This document shows, piece by piece, positions 10,900-22,087 of a stretch of 64,000 nucleotides of DNA. Location of the stretch: contig VDFB02000001.1 in assembly GCA_007258455.2 (NCBI GenBank), positions 16,436,322-16,500,321 of the forward strand, in the 5' to 3' direction. The stretch comes from Sequoia sempervirens. Taxonomy: Eukaryota; Streptophyta; Pinopsida; Cupressales; Cupressaceae. Within the stretch, counting starts at the first letter, position 1. Every line of letters starts with the position of its first letter. The notes under the pieces were generated by a model, which did not search any database, had not been told where the DNA came from, and saw only the letters and a program-made list of their open reading frames with translations. A program made the translations under genes and the position numbers.

Positions 10900-12110
10900 G
10901 CCATTGAGAATTATAGTTAGATCTTTGGAAATTTTATGATGGCCACATTTTTTTTTGTTGATTCCAATCGGTTTGAGGCATTGCCTATTGTTGGTTTTTC
11001 ATATTGGCCCAAGATTGAGGGTTCCAATTAGGGAAATTTGCATTGTTACCAAGAAATGACATGTTATAATTCAAATGATCTTAAGGCATACCTTGTCTTG
11101 GCTGCCATGGTTTTCTTTGAGCTATGTATAATAATTTCCCATATTCACCTTCCAATGTAGGAAAATCTAATGTTCCTTTCTTATATTTAGATATATTTTC
11201 CACTTTATTGCATTTACAGTTAGTACTTCTCTATCTACAATGTGGGTAGTATTCTGTGAGAGCTAATTTTGCATCTTCTTTCTTCGTTTTAATATGGAGG
11301 GTTTCTAACTATGTAAATAGATAGCTTATAATATTATCCTTCATATTTGATAGAAGATTACTCAATTCAACTCTAGAGACTCCATTTGATAGTTTACTAA
11401 TGGAATATGTCCTATATCCTCTAACCTTCTTGGTGAAAGACCTTGAATAGCTCCTACATTCTTTGATGATTTCCTCAAATGGTGCCTGAGAGATATCTCC
11501 TACCCCAATGAGGTTGACTACATCCATGCAATCCTCATTAATCCCTCTTAAGAATATCAATTTTAAAGACTCATCAAGGAGTCTATTTTGGTGGGATTTC
11601 TTAAGGAAAATTAAAACCTTTCCATGTAATCTTCCAAAGATTCATCTTCCTTCTATGATATCTTATATATGTCATCCCTCTTTCTGTCTATACCTCTACA
11701 ATAATCCTGGTGCTTTTCTAGGAACTTTTTCTTCATAGAATTAAAATTTGGAACATCTCTTCATAAACCCATGAATCATCTCATAGAAGCATCCTTCAGT
11801 GTTGTTGAGAACAACTTGAGCCTATGTGCATCTATTGTATAATCATAACTTCTACATAGCACATAAAACTCAAAAAGGAAGGTATTTGGATCCTTCATGA
11901 CCAACCCATAGAAGACAGGTGATGCTGAAGGAGGTATGTTCTTTAAATCAATTGGTCTCTCTTGGTTGGCAATGGGGAACTCAAAAGATACATGCTCTAT
12001 TGGGTCTTCTATTACAACATCACCCACGATGATGATATGTGTGTGGGAAGTCTCCTCTATATTTGGTGTGGGTAATGGTGTCAGGGATGATTTTTCTTCA
12101 GGAATACCCT
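10900..12110 (-). pseudogene. T1 gag
   Basis: The capsid N-terminal region at 12027-11776 contains the plant Ty3 gag signature F-Y-G-L-V-M-K-D-P, then F-L-F-E-F and L-K-L-F-x-x-T-L-K-D. A second block (11560-11309) continues the capsid domain. It is followed by a Gln/Trp-rich, poorly conserved tail to about 10850. Stops and frameshifts separate the blocks, and no intact CCHC knuckle is visible. Confidence 0.7.
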
Positions 12111-12344
12111 CACTCTATTCACTTTGATCACCAATTTCCTCTAAATCTTTGTGTGTTGAAGGGAGAAATATTCCTAGAGCATCTCACTTCCTCCACATAC
12201 AATATTTATGACTTTTTAAATCAAGGGGTCCTACACATCATTAGTATTGATCACTAAAACCTAATTACCCTTATGTTGAAATAAAATCACTAACTATGAA
12301 AGCTTGAAATTACATAGGAGAATCCTAAATGTAGCACTAGGGTA

Positions 12345-13129
12345 TGTGCAAGATCATGATGGGCCAAAAAGTGGTGATATAATGGGTATTTGTAGGGTAT
12401 GTGGCTAACGACTTTTTTTTACCCAAAATTGATGAAATGAAAAGTGTTTTTAAAGGAGATTCTCAGTTTTCCACCAATATAAATTATTCTTTACTTTGAA
12501 TTTAATAAATAATTATTATTCATTTTCCATTTAAATTACGACTAAAGTCCTAATTGATAGGCTGATTGAAAAACATCTATAGCTTTCAAACAATATCGCA
12601 TTTTTTAAATCTAAAATATGTCACATTCTATGCTTTAGATACTATAGGATTAAAAAAAAATTGAATTTCATGAATTTTTGACCAAGTTAAGGTGGTTAGA
12701 CGTACAAGTTTTTATATTTTTTAAAAGTTGTAATCAAAAATTCATAATTAATTATTTACTTACAAAAAAATTATAAAAAAATATGCATCATATCCAGACA
12801 TGAGTCCTCTACTTATATCTAAAATCTTATAAAAAAATGTTATCATTTTATTGTGGTTAGGGTGGTCAGATAGACACCTACTTATTTTTTCCCTGAAATT
12901 TAAGTACTACTGCATTGAAATTTCAAATTTTCACCAAATAGATTTAAAAAAAATAAAAATAAACCTAGTAGTTTAGAAACTACATTCAATTTGCTACAGA
13001 TTCTATTCTTACATTTTTTTGAAATAATATAGATAACTTATTCAAATTTTTATGTCAAGTTGCCTAACTTTTATTTTTCTGAATTTTTTGCCACTTAAGG
13101 GCCTATTTTTTCCATGATGATCCTAGGCA
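12345..13129 (+). mobile_element. TIR element copy A (TA target duplication), 785 bp
   Basis: Full-length member of a four-copy family here. Starts TGTGCAAGATCATGATGG and ends with the reverse complement of TGCCTAGGATCATCATGG, flanked by TA at 12343-12344 and 13130-13131. No coding capacity; interior AT-rich. It sits between the gag and primer-binding site of T1. The TA duplication resembles Tc1/mariner-type insertion, but the termini are not those of Stowaway elements as I know them. Confidence 0.85.
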
Positions 13130-13142
13130 TACCCACCATCAT

Positions 13143-13156
13143 TGGTAACAATGCCA
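13143..13156 (-). promoter_or_regulatory. T1 decayed primer-binding site
   Basis: On the minus strand TGGCATTGTTACCA, preceded by T-rich sequence. It resembles the TGGCG-TTG-type binding sites of Athila/Tat elements and sits where LTR meets leader. Several positions look mutated, so the primer tRNA cannot be named. Confidence 0.4.
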
Positions 13157-13159
13157 AAA

Positions 13160-14518
13160 ATTTAAGGCCTTTCTAATGCTTAGTCAAATTGGTGTTAGAC
13201 AAAATTTAGCCAAGGGGTTCCTATCTAAATAGTTCACCAAACTCTTACAAAGGGTTCATTTAATTATCAACGAAGGCTTCGTAAAATTTTGATGATTTTG
13301 GCACTATGTGTGTGTTCATGGACTCTACATGGCCTATATCAGTGAATATAGGCGGTTCACACATGTACAAGAAAATAATAAAGGCTGGAAAAGTAAATAA
13401 AGCATTAACTTTCAAAACAAGGGAAATAACTTAATCTTCTACTTATGCTATGGCTACCTTCAACTTAATACTATAACTATTAACTATTAAATTTGAACTT
13501 TGCAATTCACTAATACTACTAACTCTATATCCTAACTAGTTAACTTCTTCAAAGAATAACTCAAGGAAATATTACAAAGTATAATTCATGATACAAAATA
13601 TCATTCATGTGCATGTAATTAAGAGTTTACTTGAAAGGAATGCAATATTTAATCATCTAATATAATGACAAAAATCAAGGTTGGTCAATAGTACCTTAAG
13701 TGGCCCTTGCTCAAGTTGTTGTGCCGACAAGGGAGATCAAATATAAACTATTTGAATCAACCAATCATAATAGTAAACTAAAATGCATGTATTCTAAAGA
13801 AACTAAACTCTTACAAGATGACAAGAATATCTATAGATATCCCATTCATGAGGGCATATCCATTGTAACTAAATAACAAAAAAATAACAATGAATTATTT
13901 TCTATTAAAATAAAAAATTGGAACTATCAACTATATTCTCTAGATAACTAGATTTTCTCCACAACCACTGATACATATATATGAGATTGGGAGGAGTTTT
14001 ATTCACACAAGGACTAAAAATAGAAATTAAATGCATATGTCCACTCTCCCAAAAGAAGAGGGAGAGGAATAGTCTTTAAAACTAAAACCATAATTAAAAG
14101 TACTCAAGAAGAGAAATAGAATTAAAACTCTACCCTAACAGTTTGATAGAGACGTGCTTTGTGAAAACTATCACGTTGGAATCCTTATCAATACAAAATT
14201 CTTCCTCTTGCCATCTTATTGGATGATCTTGTGACTCACAATCAACCACTTTAATGATCACTTCCATCATTTCATATAACTATCACATTTTTAGTGTTCT
14301 AGACTCTCCCCTACAATTTTCTTGGAATCCTTTGGATGTGGGATAGTCAATCCAGTTCCTGTGGGTTACACTTTTAGCTGCAAGAGGTTAGCTTCCTCTT
14401 TATCTAAAGTATACACATCATTAACAACCATAAATTAAATGTATATTCATACTAAATTTCATGAACATTCACACATTTATCCACACAAATATCGTCATAT
14501 CATAATTATGTTTCCACA
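13160..14518 (-). repeat. T1 5' LTR (inferred)
   Basis: The right end is set where copia LTR similarity resumes. Read on the minus strand the putative LTR starts TGTGGAAACATAATTATG at 14518. The left end is set by the primer-binding site. No second LTR is present because the 3' end of T1 is lost, so the boundaries are inferred rather than shown by a repeat pair. No open coding sequence inside. Confidence 0.5.
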
Positions 14519-14801
14519 TATCAAAGTCTAGTTTAGGGTGCTCTTAGATTTGGTTGGTACTTTAGTGCTGCAATTCCTTTTTGTATCTTTCTCTAAGGAA
14601 GTGAGCCTTCTTGCAAGTCTTTTGGAAGTGATCCTTATATTGTGAGTTAACTCTCATCATGTATTTTCCCTCATTAGGTGTTTTCACATAAATTTGGTCT
14701 TCTCCTTGTGCATGTGTGTGTGTTCTCTATTTCCTTCTCTTTATTGTTGATTTTATTATTGCTATATCTTTCATTGGTAAAGTTTGCTGAATTTTTTGAT
14801 A
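14519..14801 (+). repeat. Copia 5' LTR, upstream fragment
   Basis: Aligns by eye with 60385-60660 of the 3' LTR, including the shared run TTATTGCTATATCTTTCATTGG. Everything 5' of this, about 1.5 kb judging from the 3' LTR, is missing or displaced by T1. Confidence 0.8.
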
Positions 14802-16718
14802 ATATAAGTTGCATTTACAAGGTTCAATACCCTTAACATGAAAATCCCAAAGGGCCAGAGTTGAGAGCAAAAGATAAAATTAACTAGTTACAACATAAAG
14901 TCTAGACATAGAGAACAAAATGGCAGCAAAATAACAACCCACCCAAAAATAGACAGGACACCCCCCATAACTTAGCAATACCCTCCCATCCCTCCATGAG
15001 GTATTTTCACACATCTTCCCCATCTAGATTATTGTTGGGACTAGGATTTGAAACCTTCTTTTTCACCTCATCCTTCAGCAGCACTGAAAGAGTGACAGTC
15101 GTGTGATAAATGATGTTGATAGTGAACTGGGTTAGTTTAATAAGCCTCCTTTCCAATTTTTTGACATGAGAAATCAGGTTATTGTAATATTCTTCCTTCA
15201 CAGCTTCTAACATGTTGGTCTCCTCTACTTGAGTTTGATGATTGGAGGAATTTAGTGTGGACTCTTCCAGAATAATTCAATTCATCTTAAGGAAAAGACT
15301 AGGTCCTTCTGTGTATTCCGCAGTTTCCTTGATTGTGTCCTATTTTTTGTCATCTCAACCTTTTTCCTTCTCTGAGCTACTAGAGATGTTATCAACCAAA
15401 ACCTCTAGCTTATGTTTAGCCAAATTGGACCTATGAACGCTAGCCTTTTTTCCCATGTATCAATACTCACGACCACCATAGTATCCTCATCAAAGCCATT
15501 GGATGCAGATTTGTCCTCCACATTATCCTTGGGAGGTTCATCAACATGAATGGCGATGCCCTTTTTTCCTTTCTTTGGTTCATGTTTAGATTTGATAGAC
15601 ATATTTCCCCTTTTCTTGGTGGGGGTATTCTTAATTTCGCAGAGCCTAGCAGTGACCTTAGATTGGGCCAAACCCGCACCACCCTTTTTCTTTTTAGCTG
15701 GCTTCTTGGGTTTAAAATCCTCAAGAGATTGATTGGCAGTGGGAAGGAGCTTACTTTTAGCACCAATAGAGATAGTAGGGAAGGGTTTTAAAGGGGATTG
15801 GTCAAAAGGCTTAGGTTACTTAATTTTGACAGTAGAAATGGGTTTTAGAGGGCATAGAGCAAGGTGAAAATGATAGAGACAGAGGATAATACCTTGATGT
15901 AGGGTGTAGGGTGGTTTATTAGGGTTCTTAGCTATAAGTTATATGGTTTCCTTAACCGATATTTTGAGGGATGAAAGTAGGAATAGAGGAAAACTAATAA
16001 ACATCCTATGGTGGAGGAGATTCAATAGTGGTAAATGATAGAAATAAAATACTTTAAACTAACCTTCTAATGTGACATATTTCATTAAAATGAGTCACAC
16101 CTTATCTCATGGAGCTAGAAGATTGCTCTGATCAAAACCCACATGGAGTTTCATAAGCTTTTCATTCTCCCTAAAGAATTTTTACAAGCTTTCCATGTCT
16201 TGGACCTTCATGTGCTTTTTAATATTTTGTCTCACAGAAGAAATCCCCATAGCTTTGGTGATAACCTCTTCATTGATCTCAAAGGAAATTCCACCCACAA
16301 TGACTCTCCTAGCCCACTAGCTGTGAGAAAATTGAGATGAGAGTTTCTCATCTTTCCCTCTTAAACTCTCCATTAAAGGCACAATACCACCTTCAATGCA
16401 AATATACCAGACAAGAGCGTCTCAATGGAATTCCCCACATGAACCAGGTTCAATTTGCACCTGGTCACCTCCCATAATCACACATGGAAAAATTGTCATA
16501 AGGAAAGGAAAAATGGTTTTTTTTTTTTAAATGTAGAAGGGCAATGAACACATAAAACTTATCAAAGGGATAATCATTGTAAAAAATCTGCAAATCTTGC
16601 CTAATTAAGGCAATAAGATTTTCCCACATACCAATAGCCATTGATGAAGTACATTGAGAAAATGTGAAATGACATCATGACATGGGAAGCAATAAATATT
16701 GGCCCATAATTTATATTG
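14802..16718 (-). mobile_element. Unidentified 1.9-kb insertion in the copia 5' LTR
   Basis: Interrupts the LTR. Flanks share an imperfect direct repeat of about 16-19 bp (TTTGCTGAATTTTTTGATA at 14783-14801; TTTGTTGAAGTTGATA at 16719-16734), longer than LTR-element duplications and more like a LINE-type target duplication. I see no poly(A) tail or clear terminal repeats. The minus strand carries several decayed ORFs, described separately. Origin unknown; a 5'-truncated LINE, a transduced host gene or an element fragment are all possible. Confidence 0.5.
15007..16340 (-). pseudogene. Decayed ORFs of unknown function in the 1.9-kb insert
   Basis: The minus strand from about 16320 to 15990 reads, with stops, like an alpha-helical domain including S-F-E-I-N-E-E-V-I-T-K-A-M-G-I-S, reminiscent of plant retroelement or transposon-associated ORFs. 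Then 15671-15405 is a Lys/Pro-rich tail (K-K-G-K-K-G), overlapped in another frame by 15766-15467, and 15213-15007 is a short possibly coiled-coil segment. No catalytic motif is visible and I cannot name a family. Confidence 0.35.
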
Positions 16719-16886
16719 TTTGTTGAAGTTGATAAAGGTAAAAAATTGTTATATTTTTTTCTACTTAAGGTTCTATATTCATTTAGTAAAGGAGTTTGTG
16801 TTGTGCTAAAAGTTTTAAATTCTGAAAGAGGTTAAGATTTGTGTAGACTAATTTACCCCCCTCTTGGTCTCTAGTAGTGTTCAAAA
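16719..16886 (+). repeat. Copia 5' LTR, 3'-terminal fragment
   Basis: Matches 60647-60810 of the 3' LTR (shared TTTTTCTACTTAAG, then GGAGTTTGTGTTGTG). Ends TTCAAAA versus TTCAACA in the 3' LTR, so the terminal CA is mutated. Confidence 0.85.
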
Positions 16887-16888
16887 AT

Positions 16889-16900
16889 TGGTATTAGAGC
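16889..16900 (+). promoter_or_regulatory. Copia primer-binding site
   Basis: TGGTATTAGAGC two bases after the LTR end. It differs by one base from the TGGTATCAGAGC site complementary to initiator-Met tRNA used by most plant copia elements. Confidence 0.85.
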
Positions 16901-16947
16901 CAAGTTCCTCTATAGAAGCTTAACTGCTTGAGGCAAAGATCTAGGAT

Positions 16948-17822
16948 GGCACATGATGATTCATACAAGGGTCCTAGATTTGATGGGACTAATTATTCCT
17001 AGAAATTGAGAATGGAAGGATACCTAAACTCTCTTGGATTTGGGATGTGGCACTCAGTCAAAAGTGGTTATACTACTCCAACCACTCCTCTTACAAATCT
17101 AGTTGAAATCAAGTTGTATGAATGCAATACCACAGCTAGGAATTTTATCTTGTGTGTTGGCTGATTTAGAACTTTTGAAGGTGATGAATTGTAGTTCTTC
17201 CAAAGATGTATTGAAAAATATCAATAGCATCTATGAAGGAGAGACTAAATTGAAACAAGCTAAGATGCAAACCTTAAAAAATAGATTTGAGACTCTAAAG
17301 ATGACCTAAGATGAAGACATTGCAAGTTATATGCTTTGAATACAAGAAATTATCTCTGGCATCTCCGAACTTGATGGAGAGCTAAAAGAAAGTAAAATTG
17401 TAAAGAAGGTTTTGAGATCTCTCCCAAAACCTTATAGTCACAAAGTACCTGCCATTGAAGAATATAAAGATTTGGATTAGTATTCAATTGATTAAATGTT
17501 TGGTACTCTTACTACCTTTGAGATGAGAGAGTTTGGTCAACATATTCCAAAGAAAGAAGTTGCATTCAAAGTTAACAAAAATATTGAAGATGAAGTTGCT
17601 GATAAATTTGATGAAGTTGAAGAAAACTTTGTGAGAAGATTGAAGAAAGGAACTGGTAAATACAAAGCTGTGTTACCATTAAAGTGTTTCAATTGTGAAA
17701 TAATTGGTCATTTTGCATCTAGATGTCCCTATAAAGAATCTATTGATGATAAAAAAAGAGAGAAAATAAAAAGAGGGTTCTACTCTAAAGAGAGCAACTA
17801 TTCCTCTAAAGATGAAGATAAT
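16948..17822 (+). pseudogene. Copia gag
   Basis: The reading starts with P-R-F-D-G-T-N-Y-S and M-E-G-Y-L, the usual plant copia gag beginning. Middle segments (17103-17309, then to 17490) match the Y-E-G-E-T-K-x-K-Q-A-K and L-R-S-L-P-K-P blocks, with several stops. An intact zinc knuckle C-F-N-C-E-I-I-G-H-F-A-S-R-C (C-x2-C-x4-H-x4-C) lies near 17684-17725. The frame is interrupted at 17822 by Tat-1 and continues at 43127: collapsing one ATAAT gives D-E-D-N-D-L-N-N. Confidence 0.85.
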
Positions 17823-18862
17823 TTTATACACCTAAAATCAGTCTAGATAATTATTTAATTAATTAAAAGTTATTTAATTAATAAGCCTTTTAGTTCGTCT
17901 ACTTATAGATAAATTCTAAATTTATTTATATAGTTCATATTTTCTAATTCTTCTTATCTTAAATCATATTCCTATAATTTTAATTAAATAAAAAAATTCA
18001 AATATTTTGTTTCATTTAATTAATATATTTTTACTAAATTTGAATAATTCCAAATTTTAATTTAGTCATATGTCTACAACTTTTTCCTCTTGCCACCTCA
18101 TCATGTGTCTCATGAATTTGAATTTCCTTAATATTTAAGTTGGCATTATCCTCAACGAATTCTGAAACAAACTTGAGACACTTGGATCTCTTCCTCCATT
18201 TATTCTTCTAAACACTTGGCAGAATGTTTTACTAAAGGGATCACTCTCCTTGATTCTCTCTGACTTCTTCATCATCCACCTTCAATCTCTCCAGCTAAAA
18301 TCTTGACCATTGATTGTTGCCACATCAGAATATTCCTTGGGAATTCTATAAATACAACCTTATTCTACAACAAACGAATCACAACTTTGAGCAATCTTAC
18401 TCTACAGAATTTTCATTAGAGCATTTGTGACCATTTAGTGTTTGAGAATTTAACATTTTTAGAATTTAGAGTTCATTATCATAATCATGGCCTAGTTTGG
18501 TAGTTGCATTTTAGTTATCATGGTAGTTTTCATAAAACATTTGCATCATAGCATTTAGCATCATATCCTTATCACAACATCATTATCATAACATCAATCA
18601 CATAGTTTATCAACCATGTAGGAATAGATTTCTTGCATTTTTAAATATTACATTCTTCAGGTTGTCATTCTAAAGGCCATAAGTACACAAAAAATCTGAG
18701 AGCCATTATGATTTAATGAATCCTTGGAGATAGGAAACAATGGAATGAATTTAGGGAATTTTCTTTATTTCAATTAGATTAGATTTGTGATTTGAATTCT
18801 CTAATATAATGTTTCATTGCCTATGTGATTTTGTTACTCATTCGCATATTTTACCTCACACA
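17823..18862 (+). repeat. Tat-1 5' LTR
   Basis: 1040 bp, paired with 42082-43121 of identical length. Begins TTTATACACC where the partner has TGTATACATC, so the terminal TG is mutated; ends CTCACACA. A TATAAATA box lies at 18347-18354. Confidence 0.93.
18347..18354 (+). promoter_or_regulatory. Tat-1 5' LTR TATA box
   Basis: TATAAATA about 525 bp into the LTR. The same octamer is present at 42606-42613 in the 3' LTR, consistent with the element's pol II promoter. Confidence 0.6.
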
Positions 18863-18867
18863 TAAAT

Positions 18868-18884
18868 TGGTGCCCATCGTGGGG
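18868..18884 (+). promoter_or_regulatory. Tat-1 primer-binding site
   Basis: TGGTGCCCATCGTGGGG five bases after the LTR. The TGG start fits complementarity to a tRNA CCA end. A nearly identical site occurs at the same position in Tat-2. I do not assign the tRNA. Confidence 0.7.
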
Positions 18885-18946
18885 CTTAACCCTATTTTTA
18901 TTAACATTTTTTGGAAAGTTTGTTTACAAATATGGACATGAACTTC

Positions 18947-19198
18947 AATGTAGTGCATCTGTGGTTTCTTTCGGTGCATACGAAACATATTTTAGTGCAT
19001 CCAATTCTTGTTACGGCACATCCAAAGCATCTTTCAGTGCATCCAGCTCATATTTTAGCGCATTTCGGGGTTCTTTTGGCATACTTAGATGATATTTTAG
19101 CACATACAATAGTTTTTCTAGTGCATACAGTAGTTATTTTAGTGCATCTATGTGATCTTTTAGCACATATGATTTATGTTTTAGCACATCTAGTTTTC
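18947..19198 (+). repeat. 21-bp phased array 1 (12 units), Tat-1 leader
   Basis: Twelve consecutive 21-bp units, each starting near TTTTAGTGCATC, with a conserved first half (TTTTAGYRCAT) and an essentially free second half. Phase is kept without slippage. One frame through it is open for about 100 codons (18911-19213) and shows a 7-residue period with Val/Ala-His. Another frame reads Phe-Ser-Ala at each unit for the first six units. Confidence 0.9.
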
Positions 19199-20257
19199 TT
19201 TGCAGAAACTTAAAATTTTGAGAACTAATCAATACTTTATGCTTTGCTAGTAATTTTAAACATTGTCAAAGACAATTATATCAAACTACTAATGGTGTTT
19301 GCAAGGGCTAGAATTATTTTTGTATTCTTTTGATTAAATTAGGTATCTAGTTTAATTGAGAGGTTAATGAACACCTTGTCTACTATGTTTGTAAAGTGAT
19401 AGGCCTATGCTTTCCCCTTCATTGGGTGACCAGAATGCTAGACTCACTCTTTTATGTTTTGATAACACCTTTAGAAGGTCTGCCTTAGTGGGAGAAACTA
19501 CTCACCCTATGGGAACGACCTAAGTGGGAACAACTAAAGCCATGTTTTCTGACCCACTATAATCAAAAGTGAATTTGAGGAAACTCACAATTCAACGGTA
19601 GTGTGCAAGATAACCATCTCCAAAGCCTTTGTTCTAAAGGTTGGAAGGTCTCCTAAGGGATTTTATCATTTGTTGCACTGAACGGAAACCCTTACTAAGA
19701 ACCTTAAATGTAGAAGCCAACCGAGTCAATCTCCAAACATTTCTAATATCACAATGGAAGGGGAGGGAAGAATCTTCCCCCAAGATACACACCATATAAT
19801 ATCAAGGATTACTGGCTGGAAGTGGAGGATTTGACTTTGGTTAAGACCTGGGAGAGGAAAAAACACAGGTTCCCTCTAGGCGGTGACATGGCTGTGTGAG
19901 CTGACATAGTTCTAAGATGTGGGCTATGGTATTTTAAATGACCCTTGACATTAGAAAAGTTCCTGATCTATTTTCTCTTATTAAATACCTATGGAAATCA
20001 AACGAATCAAACCAGATTCTTGAACATACACCTAATGTTTAGTTCCTAGGCTGGAAACAACTGTTTTACAACTTGTTGTTGTGTTTGGATTCACTTTTCA
20101 AGAAATCATCCATTTAAGAACACTTAATTTCCATAATTCAAAGACAAAGAAACCAGATAAAAAATAATTGTTTAGAAAATCATCCCCTGAAAACATCCAT
20201 TTCACTAATTAAATGAAAAATAACCAAAAATAATTTCAAAACAGTGAAACACTTCCA
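19199..20257 (+). other. Tat-1 leader between arrays
   Basis: About 1.06 kb with no open frame and no recognised motif. It contains several GGGAACGACC/GTGGGAACAAC-like segments near 19500-19540 but no clear repeat structure. Confidence 0.5.
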
Positions 20258-20703
20258 TTTTAGCACATGCATTCCCTATTTCAACACATTTAATCCATTT
20301 TATAGTGCATCTAAGTCATTTTCCAGTGCATATGGTCCATTTTTTAGAGCATCTAGGTCATTTTTTGGTGCATCTATTCCATCTTCCAGCACATTTGCAA
20401 ATCCTTTTAGTGCATTCACCTATAGAGTACCAAGTTGAATCAAATTTAGGGGCAGTCTAGCACATCACTGGCTTTTTTTAGTGCATTTGACCCATTGTCT
20501 AGCGCATCTGAGTAGTTTTCCAGCAGATTTAGTCCATCTTTTAGTGCATTTAGTGCATCCTCTCATGTGTCTAAGTCATTTTTCACCGCATTGATTCCAT
20601 TTACTGGCACATCTAGGGGACAATCTAGCGCATCCAGGCTCTGTATTAGCACATCCATTCCATCTTTTAGTGCATATGTACCCTGTTTTAGTGCATCTAG
20701 TTA
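20258..20703 (+). repeat. 21-bp phased array 2 (about 20 units), Tat-1 leader
   Basis: Eight units at 20258-20425 and about twelve at 20453-20703, again 21 bp each with conserved half TTTTAGYRCAT and a variable half. The gap between the blocks is unrelated sequence. The Phe-Ser-Ala frame stays open through the first block (20244-20438), giving a heptad of the type F-S-A-S-x-x-F. Confidence 0.9.
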
Positions 20704-20989
20704 ACATCAAATCAGGGAGCTAAATTCACCATCTATTTGAAAATTGAAAGCAAATTTAGGGATCCCTATCATAATAGAATCATTCCTCAATCACAACAAT
20801 GTCTTAAACTTGATGAAACTGGTCTTTGCAAGTGAAATTATTCAACTAAACTAAGGTCTAACACCTTAAAGTGCCTAATCATCAATCACATCTCTAATTG
20901 TTAAGCTAAATTTCATCATCAAGATCTATCATCTGTCATCATGAAACAATGTTGTATAATCATATTTAAATTAGTCTCATCAATAGGAT

Positions 20990-22087
20990 TTGTCATCTTA
21001 TTTGAATTGGTTATCATCATTGGCACTCTCCAACAAAGATCAAAGTCTAGTTAAAAATTTCACACTTGCATGCCCATTTCAACAAGATCCCAAAAGTAGA
21101 AACTCAAGGAAAAAGAAATTGGAACTCAGAATGCCATGGATGAAGGAGAAGAAAATCCATTCCATAGTTTCCACCAACCTGAAAAATGATGAAATCACTA
21201 AGGAAGACATCCAAACTACTCAACAAGATCCCAAATTCCACAATTTCATGGAAAATATTTTTGAAAAAGATGGGGAAAAATACTTTTTAATGCTGGCTAA
21301 TCAAGATTTGAAACTGCCTAATGACTTTGTTGTTACCCAACTAAAAGAAGCACACAAAAGAACTCAAACTGAGCCACCAAACATAAATCCCATGGCTGCA
21401 TTAACTCATCAAATGAAAAATCTGCAACAGCAAATTCAAGACATGCAAAGAGGAACCACAAAAAGATACTTTATACAAGACATCTTCCCATATCCTTTTG
21501 ATCAAACTATGAACATGATTCATTTTCCCAAGCATTGTGAATTTCCAAAGTATGATAAATATAATGGAAAAACTAATCCTATAGATCATGTAAGGGAATT
21601 TTGAACCATAAGACTTGAATTTGCACATGAAGAGACTTATTTGATGAGATTGTTTCCAAAAAGCTTAGTTGGCCAATGCATGGAATGAAACTTCTCCAAA
21701 ATTCCACCAAGTATTGAGTCCTTTGAAGAGTTCGTTAATAAATTCATCACCCAATACTCCTACAACATCCAACATGAGATAACAATGAAAGAAATTTGCA
21801 ACACAAAACAGAAAAAGGGTGAATCATTCCTCATATTTTTACAAAGATGGAGAAGATTGTTTGCTAGATATGCTCATCCCATACTAGAAAAAGAAAAGAT
21901 GAAAATCTTCAGTGACAATATAAATGATGAAATGAGTTATATACTTGAATTGCAATATCCACCCACCTTTGAGAAAATGATTGAAAATGGAATCAAAATT
22001 GAAAAAGCCTTGGTCAAAAAAGGAGTCTTAAAAATCTACAATGAAGGAAACAACTCAGCAAACTCTTCTAATCAATGTTATAATAAC
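20990..22087 (+). pseudogene. Tat-1 gag, N-terminal part
   Basis: Open at 20990-21604 and 21785-22117 with a few stops between (TGA after 21602; TGA near 21687 in place of a Trp). The capsid core is clear: F-P-K-Y-D-K-Y-N-G-K-T-N-P-I-D-H-V-R-E-F, then the basic Q-K-K-G-E-S-F-L-I-F-L-Q-R-W-R-R-L block and P-P-T-F-E-K-M-I-E-N-G-I-K. These are strongly conserved in plant Tat-lineage gag. Tat-2 interrupts it at 22088; collapsing ATAAC restores Y-N-N-N-D-K-P-K. Confidence 0.88.

Larger units (their letters stand above)
6900..14518 (-). mobile_element. T1: Ty3 (Athila/Tat-like) LTR retrotransposon, 3'-truncated
   Basis: Minus-strand order gag (12.1-11.0 kb), protease (10.3 kb), RT (9.3-8.5 kb), RNase H (8.5-7.8 kb), integrase (7.8-6.9 kb): the Ty3 order. 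The 3' end is missing where integrase meets the EPRV at about 6900. A 5' LTR is inferred at about 13160-14518, followed by a decayed primer-binding site and TIR copy A. It appears to have inserted into the 5' LTR of the copia element, because copia LTR similarity resumes at about 14519. The lost 3' end prevents a target-duplication check. Confidence 0.75.

Noticed and set aside
18911..19213. 100-codon open frame with a Val/Ala-His heptad
   Set aside because: Generated by the 21-bp array; this frame is not kept open in the other arrays, so I treat it as a repeat product rather than a gene.
18947..20703. CRISPR-like look of conserved and variable halves
   Set aside because: Eukaryotic retrotransposon context, 11-bp cores, 10-bp variable parts and no cas genes; not a CRISPR array.
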